A DNA stretch of 64,000 bases from Desulfuromonadaceae bacterium (GTDB taxonomy: Bacteria; Desulfobacterota; Desulfuromonadia; Geobacterales; Pseudopelobacteraceae). The stretch is from contig JAQUHA010000001.1 in the NCBI GenBank assembly GCA_028683855.1, positions 1-64,000 on the forward strand, in the 5' to 3' direction. The notes under the pieces are model-generated. The model saw only the letters and a list, made by a program, of their open reading frames with translations. It had not been told where the DNA came from and made no database searches. How positions within the stretch are numbered: position 1 is the stretch's first letter; each line of letters begins with the position of its first letter. Positions 29,638-38,012 of this stretch are shown piece after piece. The position numbers were made by a program, and so were the translations under genes.

Positions 29638-29653
29638 TTCCGGACGTCCGGAA
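29638..29653. repeat. Perfect 16-base palindrome
   Basis: TTCCGGACGTCCGGAA is perfectly self-complementary. It sits just before the REP-like pair and could be a protein-binding site or part of the repeat unit. Confidence 0.7.
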
Positions 29654-29668
29654 TCTTGTAGATTATCG

Positions 29669-29715
29669 TTCCCACGCTCCAGCGTGGGAATGCATCAAGT
29701 GACGCTCCAGCGTCA
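29669..29715. repeat. REP-like tandem palindromes sharing a CGCTCCAGCG core
   Basis: TTCCCACGCT-CC-AGCGTGGGAA (29669-29690) has perfect 10-base arms, and TGACGCT-CC-AGCGTCA (29700-29715) has perfect 7-base arms. Both have a CC loop. From memory, the first is a dispersed palindrome seen in many proteobacteria and other phyla. No transposase of the RAYT type is adjacent. Confidence 0.75.
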
Positions 29716-30049
29716 AGTCAAGCTGCTGTTGGTGCGCTCTTGCGGGTGGTTTTTGTGGGGATTTAAAGGGTTGTTTTGGGTAAGGATGTGGTTGGAATTT
29801 GCAGTTGTAGGTTTGTGTTGAACAGAGTTCATCTTGAAACGCAACGTTAGGCTACTGGCGATACCGAAAACGTCGCGTTGATGAAACAAACGCGACCAAC
29901 TGTTGATTCTTCATTTTTCATCACGGCCATGACTCTGCAATTTTCAAAATCAACAAAATATTTTTCTTTCTGGTCTTGAATGCTCGATTCTGTTAATACG
30001 TTAAGTTGTTAAAGATGCTTTATAAGAGCCAAGCAAAAGGGGTTTGGAT

Positions 30050-30517
30050 ATGGGGGGCGATACCAGAAGAAAGGGCAATCCGTTCTGGGAACTGGATGCT
30101 TTAAGGAAGTCACTTCCAAGTATTAAAGCACCAGAAAACTGGCAACCATTGTCATATTTCATAAAAATCAGTGACAGGATCCTGCTACAGAAGACATGTG
30201 GAAAATTTCCAGGGGGCAAAACATCGGAGTCATTATCCGAATCAGCCAATCATCCGATATTTATGTTAAAGCGTGAAGGCAACTTCAGTTACCGCTTTTG
30301 CCCATGCTCATCAAAAAACTTCAAGGGATACAGTCAGATTCCTGAAGGCTCGCGTCTTGCCCCTGATGGAAAGATATTTCAGCCAAGTGGCTATATTTGC
30401 CACCAATATCTCATCAACCTGCCACCTCAGAATGACATAGTCAGGCAGGAGAACTTTTTCGGTATTGTCAGGGAGAGCGACATAGTCGGAGATCAATATA
30501 AAGAAGGAATGCAATGA
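30050..30517 (+). CDS. Unknown protein at the head of the sigma/Lon/ATPase operon
   Basis: A 155-residue soluble protein with no recognised family. The ATG at 30050 is preceded by AAAAGGGG at 7 bases and is preferred over the in-frame TTG at 30044. The middle is basic and contains CPCSSKNFKGY and a later YICHQYLINL, so it has three cysteines that might coordinate metal. Its stop overlaps the start of the sigma-like gene (ATGA at 30514), so it is translationally coupled to the system and probably belongs to it. Confidence 0.65.
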   Translation: MGGDTRRKGNPFWELDALRKSLPSIKAPENWQPLSYFIKISDRILLQKTCGKFPGGKTSESLSESANHPIFMLKREGNFSYRFCPCSSKNFKGYSQIPEGSRLAPDGKIFQPSGYICHQYLINLPPQNDIVRQENFFGIVRESDIVGDQYKEGMQ

Positions 30518-31608
30518 AGACTGGACTCAATGAATGGCTGAACTCTTCAGACGGCAAAGCTGTTATTTATGATTGCGCCATCAATATTGATTTGAAGGCT
30601 CGCAGAAGCTCGATCAATCTGGCACAGATATTCAGCGAAGAGTTCACGAGTGACTCTAAAGAGTTGCGAGATATAATAGCTGCTGAGTTGATGATGTATA
30701 TTTTAGAACATCACGAAGCAGTCGGTAGAGACATTTCCGAGGACGTTAAAAATAAAGATATTTCTGCAATTGCCGCTAAGATTAACACCAGATTCCTGAA
30801 TCACGTTATTGACAAGCGTCGCACCTATCCTGTCAGCCCCTTCCATGCATACCAACGCCATTTGCGAAACGTTATATCCAAGTCTTCAGATATTCGCTAT
30901 GTCCCCACGGATGATGGTTCCTTTTTCGCGTACTCAGATGATGAGTTTATTGACTATTTGCCGTATAGCTACTGGGGGTTGTCATTTGAGGGGTGGTCAA
31001 GCCCAACTGTTCCCCATAGCGAGATTGATGAACAGGCCGGTATGCTCTCCTTATCTCGTTTTTACTGGAATGAAGCGTCTGGAAAATACGAGTTGGAATA
31101 CCTGCAGCCACTACGTGAATTGACTCGGTTCGTGTTTGCCAAGTACTCCTTTGCAGCCAAGCGTCAGGAAATTAAAACAGGTAGCGACGAAGGGACTATT
31201 GAATCCGAAGCATTTGATCTACTAAAGCCCATCCAGCTTGCCGGTGATCCGCTTGGTTCACGTCACCGCCAATTAGCTGACTTGAATTATGATGTTGTTG
31301 AAAATGGACTTAAAATACTTGCAGATCAATGTCTGAGCGGTCTTGATGATAGACAGGCTGAAATACTCTGGCGGGCAGCTGACGGACAGAAGCTTGATGA
31401 AATTGCAAAACATTTGGGTGAGAAGGGACCAAGCAATATTCATTACCATATTAAAAAAGCTCAGAGTCATATCCGTAAGTTCTGGTCACTGTGGGGGAAT
31501 GCGCAGTTGCCTGGATTCAATGAAGAGGATGAGGAAGAACAATTTATTTTTGCAGAAAAAATCGCCGAGCTTTGTAAAAAGCGTTGCGGGGGCCGTGAAG
31601 GAATATGA
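30514..31608 (+). CDS. Sigma-factor-like protein, copy 2
   Basis: A 364-residue homolog of the protein at 25499-26602. A region-2-like part lies at about 83-125 (FLNHVIDKRR, SPFHAYQRHLRNVIS), and a region-4-like helix-turn-helix at about 273-320 (LDDRQAEILWRAADGQKLDEIAKHLG). It is coupled by 4-base overlaps to the gene before it and to the zinc-finger gene after it (31605). Together with that partner I read it as a promoter-recruiting factor held inactive by an anti-sigma protein (inference). It is larger than a minimal ECF sigma factor because of a central conserved block of about 100 residues also found in copy 1. Confidence 0.68.
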   Translation: MKTGLNEWLNSSDGKAVIYDCAINIDLKARRSSINLAQIFSEEFTSDSKELRDIIAAELMMYILEHHEAVGRDISEDVKNKDISAIAAKINTRFLNHVIDKRRTYPVSPFHAYQRHLRNVISKSSDIRYVPTDDGSFFAYSDDEFIDYLPYSYWGLSFEGWSSPTVPHSEIDEQAGMLSLSRFYWNEASGKYELEYLQPLRELTRFVFAKYSFAAKRQEIKTGSDEGTIESEAFDLLKPIQLAGDPLGSRHRQLADLNYDVVENGLKILADQCLSGLDDRQAEILWRAADGQKLDEIAKHLGEKGPSNIHYHIKKAQSHIRKFWSLWGNAQLPGFNEEDEEEQFIFAEKIAELCKKRCGGREGI

Positions 31609-32747
31609 GGACACACATTCCGATGGAATCTACTAATAGTGCACTTAAAATGAAGCTGGCGTGGCAGGAAGCCTACCGTATTCGCTCGTGCCCAGGTGAT
31701 GATATGCTGTTTGCAGAACAACTGACAATTGAAACCCAGAGGCATCTGAAGATATGTCCTGCCTGCAGCGATGTCAGGAACTCTTCCGCACAGTCGAGAA
31801 CCGCCTGGCGCGAATTGGCCGGTAGACTTTCTGATGGTGCTTCGCCACACAAGGCAACAGAAGTTGCACCGGTTGAGGGTCAGGTTTGGGCTCTTAGAGA
31901 TGACCTATCGCATTGGGGGAACGATGGCAATTATTACCGAGCGCCACGGATACTTCTGCTAGGAATCGAAGGCAATGCGCTTAAGGTCGCACAGATTTAT
32001 CACGATATCTCTCTTTTGTCTGATGGCGATGTGTTGTTATCCGGTGATCGATTTGGTTTTGCCCAGGCATGGAACATTTACACCATTCACCTGGGTATGT
32101 TGAGTCATTGCCTTGGCGGGGTTAAGCAGGAAGAGATTCAGACTGTGCTGAATGAGGCTGGCAAGTCTCGGAAGGATATAGACGAAAACTCTATTTTGTA
32201 CTGGTTCAGGACGACAGAAGTAATAGTCGGTGCGGAGATTGCGATGCCTGCGGTGGCGCAGTTGTTAGTGGAGCTGGAGTCATTAGTATCAGTACCTTCT
32301 TTTGTGCATGAGATATTTGGCGAAGTTTCAGGACTGATTGAAAAGCTAAAGGAATATGTTCTCCCAGATAATTATGATTCTGCGTTCGGGTTTCTAGCTG
32401 GTGTAAGACCACAGCAATTACAGCTTGCCGCCGCAGATAGCGAAAATACTATACCGGTTAACATTGTACATAAGACTGCTGATGGCGTGCTGATCGAAAC
32501 AATACAAGCAACAATTACAGACGATGACTGGCAGAGCAACCGGACGTATCTCATCTCTGGTAAATTGTCTCGTGAAGCAAAGACAGGATTACATCTTTTG
32601 GCAACACTGTCTTATCATGGCGAAACTATAGCGGAGTGCCAAAATAGGATTGAGGAAGGTTCACCATATTTTGACATTCTTTTCAAAGATGTTCCTGAAG
32701 ATTTGGCACAAATCGATAATGTAATAATTTTATTGGTGAATACATGA
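31605..32747 (+). CDS. Zinc-finger anti-sigma-like protein, copy 2
   Basis: A 380-residue protein with the ZAS pattern: C29, then H47-LKI-C51-PA-C54. It is homologous to the protein at 27328-28452 through the EGQVWAL, GDVLLSGDRFGFAQAWN and GAEIAMPAVAQLL blocks. The C-terminal 130 residues differ most between copies and look beta-rich. No membrane segment is seen. The start overlaps the sigma gene (ATGA); an ATG six codons later (31623) is also possible. Its end overlaps the Lon-like protease gene, so enzyme and presumed substrate would be made together. I infer that it sequesters the sigma-like protein until cleaved. Confidence 0.7.
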   Translation: MRTHIPMESTNSALKMKLAWQEAYRIRSCPGDDMLFAEQLTIETQRHLKICPACSDVRNSSAQSRTAWRELAGRLSDGASPHKATEVAPVEGQVWALRDDLSHWGNDGNYYRAPRILLLGIEGNALKVAQIYHDISLLSDGDVLLSGDRFGFAQAWNIYTIHLGMLSHCLGGVKQEEIQTVLNEAGKSRKDIDENSILYWFRTTEVIVGAEIAMPAVAQLLVELESLVSVPSFVHEIFGEVSGLIEKLKEYVLPDNYDSAFGFLAGVRPQQLQLAAADSENTIPVNIVHKTADGVLIETIQATITDDDWQSNRTYLISGKLSREAKTGLHLLATLSYHGETIAECQNRIEEGSPYFDILFKDVPEDLAQIDNVIILLVNT

Positions 32748-34327
32748 AAGGGCTAGATTGGAACATAGAGCAGGTAGTTGCCAGTCTTAGACGCGGCAAT
32801 GAATATTTGTCTGCAACCGCAAACCGCAATTTTTCTAATCCACACGATAATATCTGGGGAAATGGGGACAAGTTTGTTGAACAAGCAGACCTCATTGCAA
32901 GCAATTTGTCGGTAACACACCGACGGCTATTCCAGTCAGTATGCCTTGCGTCATATTTGCTAAATCCAAGTAAAGCCCCTGCTGAAGCGGAACACTGGTT
33001 GCGCAGCAATTGTAACATTCACGATTTAATCGGTATTGATAGCACATGGGAGCAGATCGTCTCTTGGAAATGGGGACGGGTTGCGATTGCCGTTGCTGAT
33101 ACGGAACGCAAGAATAGAGACAGATTATTTTATTGTCTTACGGTATGCAGTCCATCAAGTGAAATGACGACTGTTCTTCCTGTCTGGGCACAAAACTGCA
33201 TGGATGAGGATGCCAGAGCGGCAGTTGAAACCGCTTTAGAGCTGGTGAAACGGAAGTTTCCAAGAGTTACATTTTTTATTTGGCCGATTCTGGATCAATG
33301 TTGTTATGCCATAAATGGAAAGTCTTTGGGGCTTCCTGTCTATCTTGGGGCGTTTTCTCTTGCTACAGGCATTGTGACACCTGATGTTTTATCTACTGGC
33401 GCAATAACTAGAGCTGGCACCATAGACAAAGTTGAGTATTTGGCTGAAAAGTTGGATATTGCTGCAAAAGAACGATTTATAGCATTCATATATCCGGCAC
33501 CTGTTAATGATCCGCTATGCAATGCAAAATCCACTACAGTTGAAAAATTCGCAGTTCGTACTTTGCGAGAAGCAGAGATTAGTTGGGCTCAGAATATCCC
33601 TAGTATTGCGATTCAAATTTCCAGTTTTGAGTACCTTTTCTATGATCCATGCCGTTTGATTGAGTCACTCCCAGGCCAAACGGGTGTTATGTTGTCTGTC
33701 ATTGAAAATTGTGCTGACAGAATATCCGGCGTCATCAGTTCGCTCCTTACAACTGGAGATTTAAAGATCATCGATTCTGTGGATATATTTACCTCAAGGG
33801 TTGAAAATCTAACAGGTCATCCAGATGATCAGGGCATATTGATGTCAAGTGCTTACGGTGCAATTTTCGATCAATCATTGGTGCAATCTATCTCACACTA
33901 TCGTGCGGATGTTTCATATCGTATAGCCATGCTACTGGCTAAACTGAAAATCACTAGTGGAACAAATGAATATCAGGAGTGGTGCGAAGTAGCAAAAAAT
34001 ATCAATCGCAGAATCTCTTTCTCCAATTTACAACACAAGCTTTCAGAATTTAATATTGTTATAAATGGTTATAAAAAGGTCGAAAACTTTGAAGATCTTT
34101 GCGAAATAAAAAATGAGTGGTGGTTTAAATCAGAATCAATCAATGCTATTGCATCATTGTCAGACTATTTTGACAAAGTAATTGAATATGCAAATTTACC
34201 TCATGGGTGGGGCAGTGGATATATATTGGATAAGTGGATAAATGAATCTAAAGTTCTAGTACACTACGAATTAGCGCAGTCTACAATTGCTAACATACTG
34301 GAAAGGCTAAACAATGAAAAGCGCTGA
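32744..34327 (+). CDS. Lon-type (S16) protease-domain protein without AAA+ module
   Basis: A 527-residue protein. Residues 105-245 fit a Lon proteolytic domain: the strand-rich start (WKWGRVAIAVADT), then the nucleophile segment INGKSLGLPVYLGAF with S194, then PDVLSTGAITRAGTIDKVEYLAEK with K236. The Ser-Lys distance is 42 residues against 43 in E. coli Lon (S679/K722), and the PDV..TG.IT..G motif is kept. There is no Lon N-domain or AAA+ ATPase in the same chain. The C-terminal 280 residues are of unknown, mostly helical type and could be the regulatory part. The gene overlaps its neighbours on both sides, and the next gene supplies a separate ATPase. Confidence 0.75.
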   Translation: MKGLDWNIEQVVASLRRGNEYLSATANRNFSNPHDNIWGNGDKFVEQADLIASNLSVTHRRLFQSVCLASYLLNPSKAPAEAEHWLRSNCNIHDLIGIDSTWEQIVSWKWGRVAIAVADTERKNRDRLFYCLTVCSPSSEMTTVLPVWAQNCMDEDARAAVETALELVKRKFPRVTFFIWPILDQCCYAINGKSLGLPVYLGAFSLATGIVTPDVLSTGAITRAGTIDKVEYLAEKLDIAAKERFIAFIYPAPVNDPLCNAKSTTVEKFAVRTLREAEISWAQNIPSIAIQISSFEYLFYDPCRLIESLPGQTGVMLSVIENCADRISGVISSLLTTGDLKIIDSVDIFTSRVENLTGHPDDQGILMSSAYGAIFDQSLVQSISHYRADVSYRIAMLLAKLKITSGTNEYQEWCEVAKNINRRISFSNLQHKLSEFNIVINGYKKVENFEDLCEIKNEWWFKSESINAIASLSDYFDKVIEYANLPHGWGSGYILDKWINESKVLVHYELAQSTIANILERLNNEKR

Positions 34328-36623
34328 ATCAAAACATAATCCTTATGATTTTGCAAACCCTGTTTCGGATAAAAATATTTTTAGCGGCAGGAAGAAGCAG
34401 TTAGAAGAGATTAGGTATTATCTGGCGCAGGCAGTAAATGCGCCAAGGGCAATTAATCTGGCTTTGCTTGGAGAAAGAGCCTCAGGAAAGACCAGTATGC
34501 TTAATATGATTTCTATTGAAGCAAAAGAACTAGGTTTTTGTGTTGTCAGGATAGATCTCAATGAGGGTGACGTTGAAAACCAGCTATCTTTTTTCTACAA
34601 GCTATTTGATAGCATTTTATCAGAAGCTCTCGAATTTACTAAAGAAGATAGTAATTATTGTTTTGGGGGGAAAGCTGGGAAAACCTACGATGCTTATCTT
34701 GATATGACATGCGCGTATGATGTCCCAGAGAATAAGATTTGGGCACCATTCTTCTTTCCAGTTCAGTATGCAAAAGCGATGAGCAAAGGCTGTCTGGATA
34801 TAAAAGTAGGGGATGCCATTATTAAAAAAGATCTGCAAACTCTGAGCAATGAGGTAGTAGCACCTATTGCACTTCTGTTTGACGAGTGTAATGTGCTCAC
34901 GGAAAACAGAATCTTATTGGAGATGATGCGAAACATTTTTATGAATCTGCCCGGATATATGCTCGTTTTCACTGGAACACCAAATTTGTTTCCGTTGATG
35001 GACGAGGTCTTTTCCCCAATAGTAAGGCAATTTAAAAGGATAAATATTGATCCGTTTGTTAGTTGGCGTGAAATCAGGGAGTGTATTGAAAAACCACTTA
35101 AGAGCATTAGCAAAAATATTCAAGATGTAATGGAGGTTGATACTTTTATTGATTTAACTGACATACAGAGTCTGACTGGTGGTAAGCCATACGAAATACA
35201 GCTTCTGTGTCATTATATGTATAAAGGTTACGAATCAGGCCATTCGGATAAAATGCAGTTAAGTATTGATGTTTTTGATGAGGTTTTAATAGATTTGGCA
35301 AAAGGTAAAGATATTAGATCGAGGATAATTATCTCTAAATTACAAGAAGTTAGCGCCAAGTCAATTAAAGCGCTTAGATTACTAGCATCATGTTGCGGAA
35401 AAGCCACTTTTGATGACATATGGGCGATAGAGTGCTTGGTTAACGATAATAATAGATGGGATAAGCATGAGTTGTATGATCAGTTAGAATATCTTGAGAA
35501 CAATAATATTTTGAATGTCATGAATGACATAATATTTTTTAACGGAGATGATTTTGATAGGATTTATTCAAAATATTTTTCTAGGCAGCATAATAATTTT
35601 AACTTGAGCATTAATGACTATCCTCAGGATATTTTCACGAAAATAGCACTAGATTCAAAATTACGAAAATTCTCAATGATGCCATTCGATCAGATTAAAA
35701 AGAATCTGGAAGATGTCAGTTATAGCAAAGAGCTGAGGAGCCAATACATTGATTTAGAGTTAGATATAAACATTGATGGCAAAGATAAGCTTATTAAAGA
35801 AATTATAGTCTCCTATAGCAACAAAGATATTACTTCACTCAAAAATTCACTTGGGTTGGCCATCCATATTTACTGGTTGCTTTACGAACAGATTGCTAAT
35901 AGTTCAAGCTCAATTGATATATTGATTATAGATATACTTTCAAAAAAACTCAGTATGAAGCTGATGTATTATTATGACGGCAATGAAAAAACTTCTAATA
36001 TTACCGAGATGCTATCTGATATGAAAAATAGAGGAGAAGGTGTATCGATTAATTTTGAATATATTATTGAAAGTTTTAATTTACCTACTATTGATGACAT
36101 AAAGATCATTGTTCGCGAAACTTTCGATGATGATATTAAAGAATTTATATCCAAACAGCATGTAAAACAGATGGCCGAAATATATTTAGATAATGGCAGT
36201 AAGGAGCTTTGTAAATTAAATGCAGATTTAGCCTGTAATTTCAATGAAGCACTTGATGCAAATGCAGCTAATAATATTGGTTATGTATATATGGCTTTAG
36301 GTGAATTTGATAGTGCTGTAAAAATGTTTAACACCGCGATAAAACAAGACGACAAGCATAATACAAAGCAACTAGCTTACTACAATCTTGGAGTACTAGA
36401 GATTTATGCTTCAAATATTCTTAAATCAGTTGAATACTTTACTAAATGCATTGATGAAATCGAAATACATGGCGGTTCTTCCGAATGTGCATGTATATTT
36501 TTAATCGGTTTTGAAAATAATAAAATAATTACCATAGAAGATAAGAATGATCCTGATTTGCTGATGGCTTCTAAGAACGCTATTGCAGTTATTAAAAACA
36601 ACTTTAACTGTGAAGTTCAATGA
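34314..36623 (+). CDS. P-loop ATPase with C-terminal TPR repeats (STAND/ORC-like sensor candidate)
   Basis: A 769-residue protein. It opens with the NPYDFANPV...FSGRKKQLEEI lead typical of ORC/STAND-type ATPases, then Walker A GERASGKT (53-60), Walker B IALLFDE (185-191) and a sensor-like VFTGTPNLF (218-226). A winged-helix-like part follows to about 420. A long helical region leads to TPR-like repeats at about 651-715 (NNIGYVYMALGEFDSAVKMFNTAI). The build matches signal-sensing NTPases of conflict systems. It overlaps the Lon-like gene by 14 bases. The gene is visibly richer in A and T and in AAT/ATA codons than core genes such as gyrA, consistent with transfer. Confidence 0.78.
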   Translation: MKSAESKHNPYDFANPVSDKNIFSGRKKQLEEIRYYLAQAVNAPRAINLALLGERASGKTSMLNMISIEAKELGFCVVRIDLNEGDVENQLSFFYKLFDSILSEALEFTKEDSNYCFGGKAGKTYDAYLDMTCAYDVPENKIWAPFFFPVQYAKAMSKGCLDIKVGDAIIKKDLQTLSNEVVAPIALLFDECNVLTENRILLEMMRNIFMNLPGYMLVFTGTPNLFPLMDEVFSPIVRQFKRINIDPFVSWREIRECIEKPLKSISKNIQDVMEVDTFIDLTDIQSLTGGKPYEIQLLCHYMYKGYESGHSDKMQLSIDVFDEVLIDLAKGKDIRSRIIISKLQEVSAKSIKALRLLASCCGKATFDDIWAIECLVNDNNRWDKHELYDQLEYLENNNILNVMNDIIFFNGDDFDRIYSKYFSRQHNNFNLSINDYPQDIFTKIALDSKLRKFSMMPFDQIKKNLEDVSYSKELRSQYIDLELDINIDGKDKLIKEIIVSYSNKDITSLKNSLGLAIHIYWLLYEQIANSSSSIDILIIDILSKKLSMKLMYYYDGNEKTSNITEMLSDMKNRGEGVSINFEYIIESFNLPTIDDIKIIVRETFDDDIKEFISKQHVKQMAEIYLDNGSKELCKLNADLACNFNEALDANAANNIGYVYMALGEFDSAVKMFNTAIKQDDKHNTKQLAYYNLGVLEIYASNILKSVEYFTKCIDEIEIHGGSSECACIFLIGFENNKIITIEDKNDPDLLMASKNAIAVIKNNFNCEVQ

Positions 36624-36690
36624 CACCAACAAGGGCTATATTTGCTGACTGATCAGAAAAGATAATATCCGTGGCAAGCCCAATATAAAA

Positions 36691-36722
36691 ACAGCCCATT
36701 GAAAAACACTTTATTGGGCTGT
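36691..36722 (+). terminator. Hairpin after the ATPase gene
   Basis: ACAGCCCA and TGGGCTGT form a perfect 8-base stem around a 16-base loop, 67 bases after the ATPase stop codon. The T-run after it is weak, so it may be an inefficient terminator or an mRNA-protecting hairpin. Confidence 0.5.
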
Positions 36723-36759
36723 CAGGTTTAACAATCTGAAATCAGTAAAGGAGCCCTAA

Positions 36760-37575
36760 TTGGCTGGACATTTTTTCCAAAGATTACGGACCTATTATAC
36801 TGAAGTTGCTTCAGTGCTTCGTGGTGAGGCAAGCGTAGCCTCAGTTTTCCCAAATATGACCGATGTAGGAATGTCTCGAGAAAATTTATACGCAGAATTT
36901 TTGCGTCTGCACGCACCCTCCAAATGCAATGTTTTTTTAGGTGGATTTCTTTTTGGAGAGGACGGCACTGAATCCGCGCAACTCGACGTTATTGTAACAA
37001 CAGACACAACTCCGCGATTTAACTTTCACAATAAAAATGGCCTCGGCAAGTCTTTTTCTCCAGTAGAAGGCACGCTAGGTATTGCTTCAATCAAATCCAC
37101 ACTAAACAAGAATGAACTTGAAAACGCACTCGCTGGTATTGCTAGCATTCCTGCTTCTACACCCCTTGGAAGTCGAGTCAATCCTAGTTTTAACGTCAAG
37201 GACTACGAAGATTGGCCGTATAAAATTATCTACGCGTCTAAAGGTATATCTGCTACTTCACTGTTAACGCATCTAAATAACTACTATATCCGCAATCCGA
37301 GTATCCAATTTGGCCGTAGGCCAAACATTATTCATGTATCCGGAAAGTACGTAATCCTTAGAGCTACAAATGCAGTAGGCATCTGGGATGCGAACAAACA
37401 TGAGGACATGAATTTAGAAGCTGGCACATTCCACCTGATTGATATAGACCCAGATCTTCAAGGAATAATGTGGGTGTTAAACGCTCTGCAGCAAAATGCA
37501 ACAGCATCAACTCATATTCTATACTCGTATATTGATATATTGAACCGGCTGAATGGTTTGCCTGAAAAAATATAG
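36760..37575 (+). CDS. DUF6602-like, possible PD-(D/E)xK-fold protein
   Basis: A 271-residue protein starting at TTG with AAGGAG upstream. Family landmarks are NLYAEFLRLHAP (43-53), a QLDVIVT strand with D76, and PVEGTLGIASIKSTL with K112. This resembles the D...(E)xK layout of nuclease-like folds, but the residue two before the Lys is Ser rather than Glu or Asp, so activity is uncertain. It comes 136 bases after the ATPase gene, behind a hairpin, and is probably a separate unit in the same defence-type island. Confidence 0.68.
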   Translation: MAGHFFQRLRTYYTEVASVLRGEASVASVFPNMTDVGMSRENLYAEFLRLHAPSKCNVFLGGFLFGEDGTESAQLDVIVTTDTTPRFNFHNKNGLGKSFSPVEGTLGIASIKSTLNKNELENALAGIASIPASTPLGSRVNPSFNVKDYEDWPYKIIYASKGISATSLLTHLNNYYIRNPSIQFGRRPNIIHVSGKYVILRATNAVGIWDANKHEDMNLEAGTFHLIDIDPDLQGIMWVLNALQQNATASTHILYSYIDILNRLNGLPEKI

Positions 37576-37615
37576 ACGGTATTCAACAAGTTATTCGGCA
37601 AAAAGGGCAGCTTTC

Positions 37616-37711
37616 ATGAACCAACAAACCTTACAATCACTCCTTTCCGCTCTGATCTCCTGCTGGGAAAACGAGATCGTCGAATTCAAAGAACATCGGA
37701 GATTTATATAG
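37616..37711 (+). pseudogene. N-terminal remnant of an AlbA_2/Schlafen-type ATP-binding protein
   Basis: A 31-residue frame whose end, WENEIVEFKEHR, is the conserved opening of AlbA_2 (RecG-like, Schlafen-type) proteins, where EFKE precedes the core domain. It then runs into a stop. The next full-length gene but one (38002) encodes an intact member of the same domain class, so this is either a decayed relative or a breakpoint left by replacement. Confidence 0.6.
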
Positions 37712-37721
37712 GAGAGTAACT

Positions 37722-38012
37722 ATGTCCAATGTCCATAATGAACCACTACGGCAGCTTGTTGCAATATTGCAAGAGCACTTAGCAAACAATGCAACCGAAG
37801 TCGTTATTGACCATGATACTGTATCTGTCGCATTCCCTAAAAGTCACCCGTTTGACGATCGAATGGTGAATTGGAATACACTACGAGTATGGGCCAAGAG
37901 TGAAGGATGGGATGTTCGAGCACTCACAGAAGAAACCCCCGCAGAAGACCAGCACAGGCCATACATATTGTTCTCAAAATCCTGTAGGCATAAGGGAAAC
38001 GATGATGAATAA
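37722..38012 (+). CDS. Small protein of unknown function
   Basis: A 96-residue soluble acidic protein with GGAGAG before its ATG. It contains a VVIDHDTVSVAFP strand pair and a charged C-terminus (CRHKGNDDE). No family recognised. Its last 11 bases overlap the start of the AlbA_2-type gene, so the two are co-translated and may work together. Confidence 0.65.
   Translation: MSNVHNEPLRQLVAILQEHLANNATEVVIDHDTVSVAFPKSHPFDDRMVNWNTLRVWAKSEGWDVRALTEETPAEDQHRPYILFSKSCRHKGNDDE

Larger units (their letters stand above)
29513..30049. other. Intergenic stretch of 537 bases with palindromes
   Basis: No convincing gene. The left part holds three palindromes, listed separately. The middle contains T-rich sequence and a GCAACGTTAGGC string that superficially recalls an integron site. 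The right end should contain the promoter of the operon starting at 30050; it is A/T-rich, but I cannot choose a promoter with confidence. Confidence 0.6.

Noticed and set aside
29424..29821. Short frames in the gap before the sigma/Lon operon
   Set aside because: They cross palindromes, have skewed composition and no plausible starts.
29846..29852. Integron attC-like core GTTAGGC
   Set aside because: No matching RYYYAAC core, cassette arrangement or integrase was found nearby.
30050..36623. Type III CRISPR CalpL/T/S system
   Set aside because: No cas genes, CRISPR repeats or recognisable SAVED domain occur in the window, and the ATPase/TPR partner is not part of that system; only the logic is shared.
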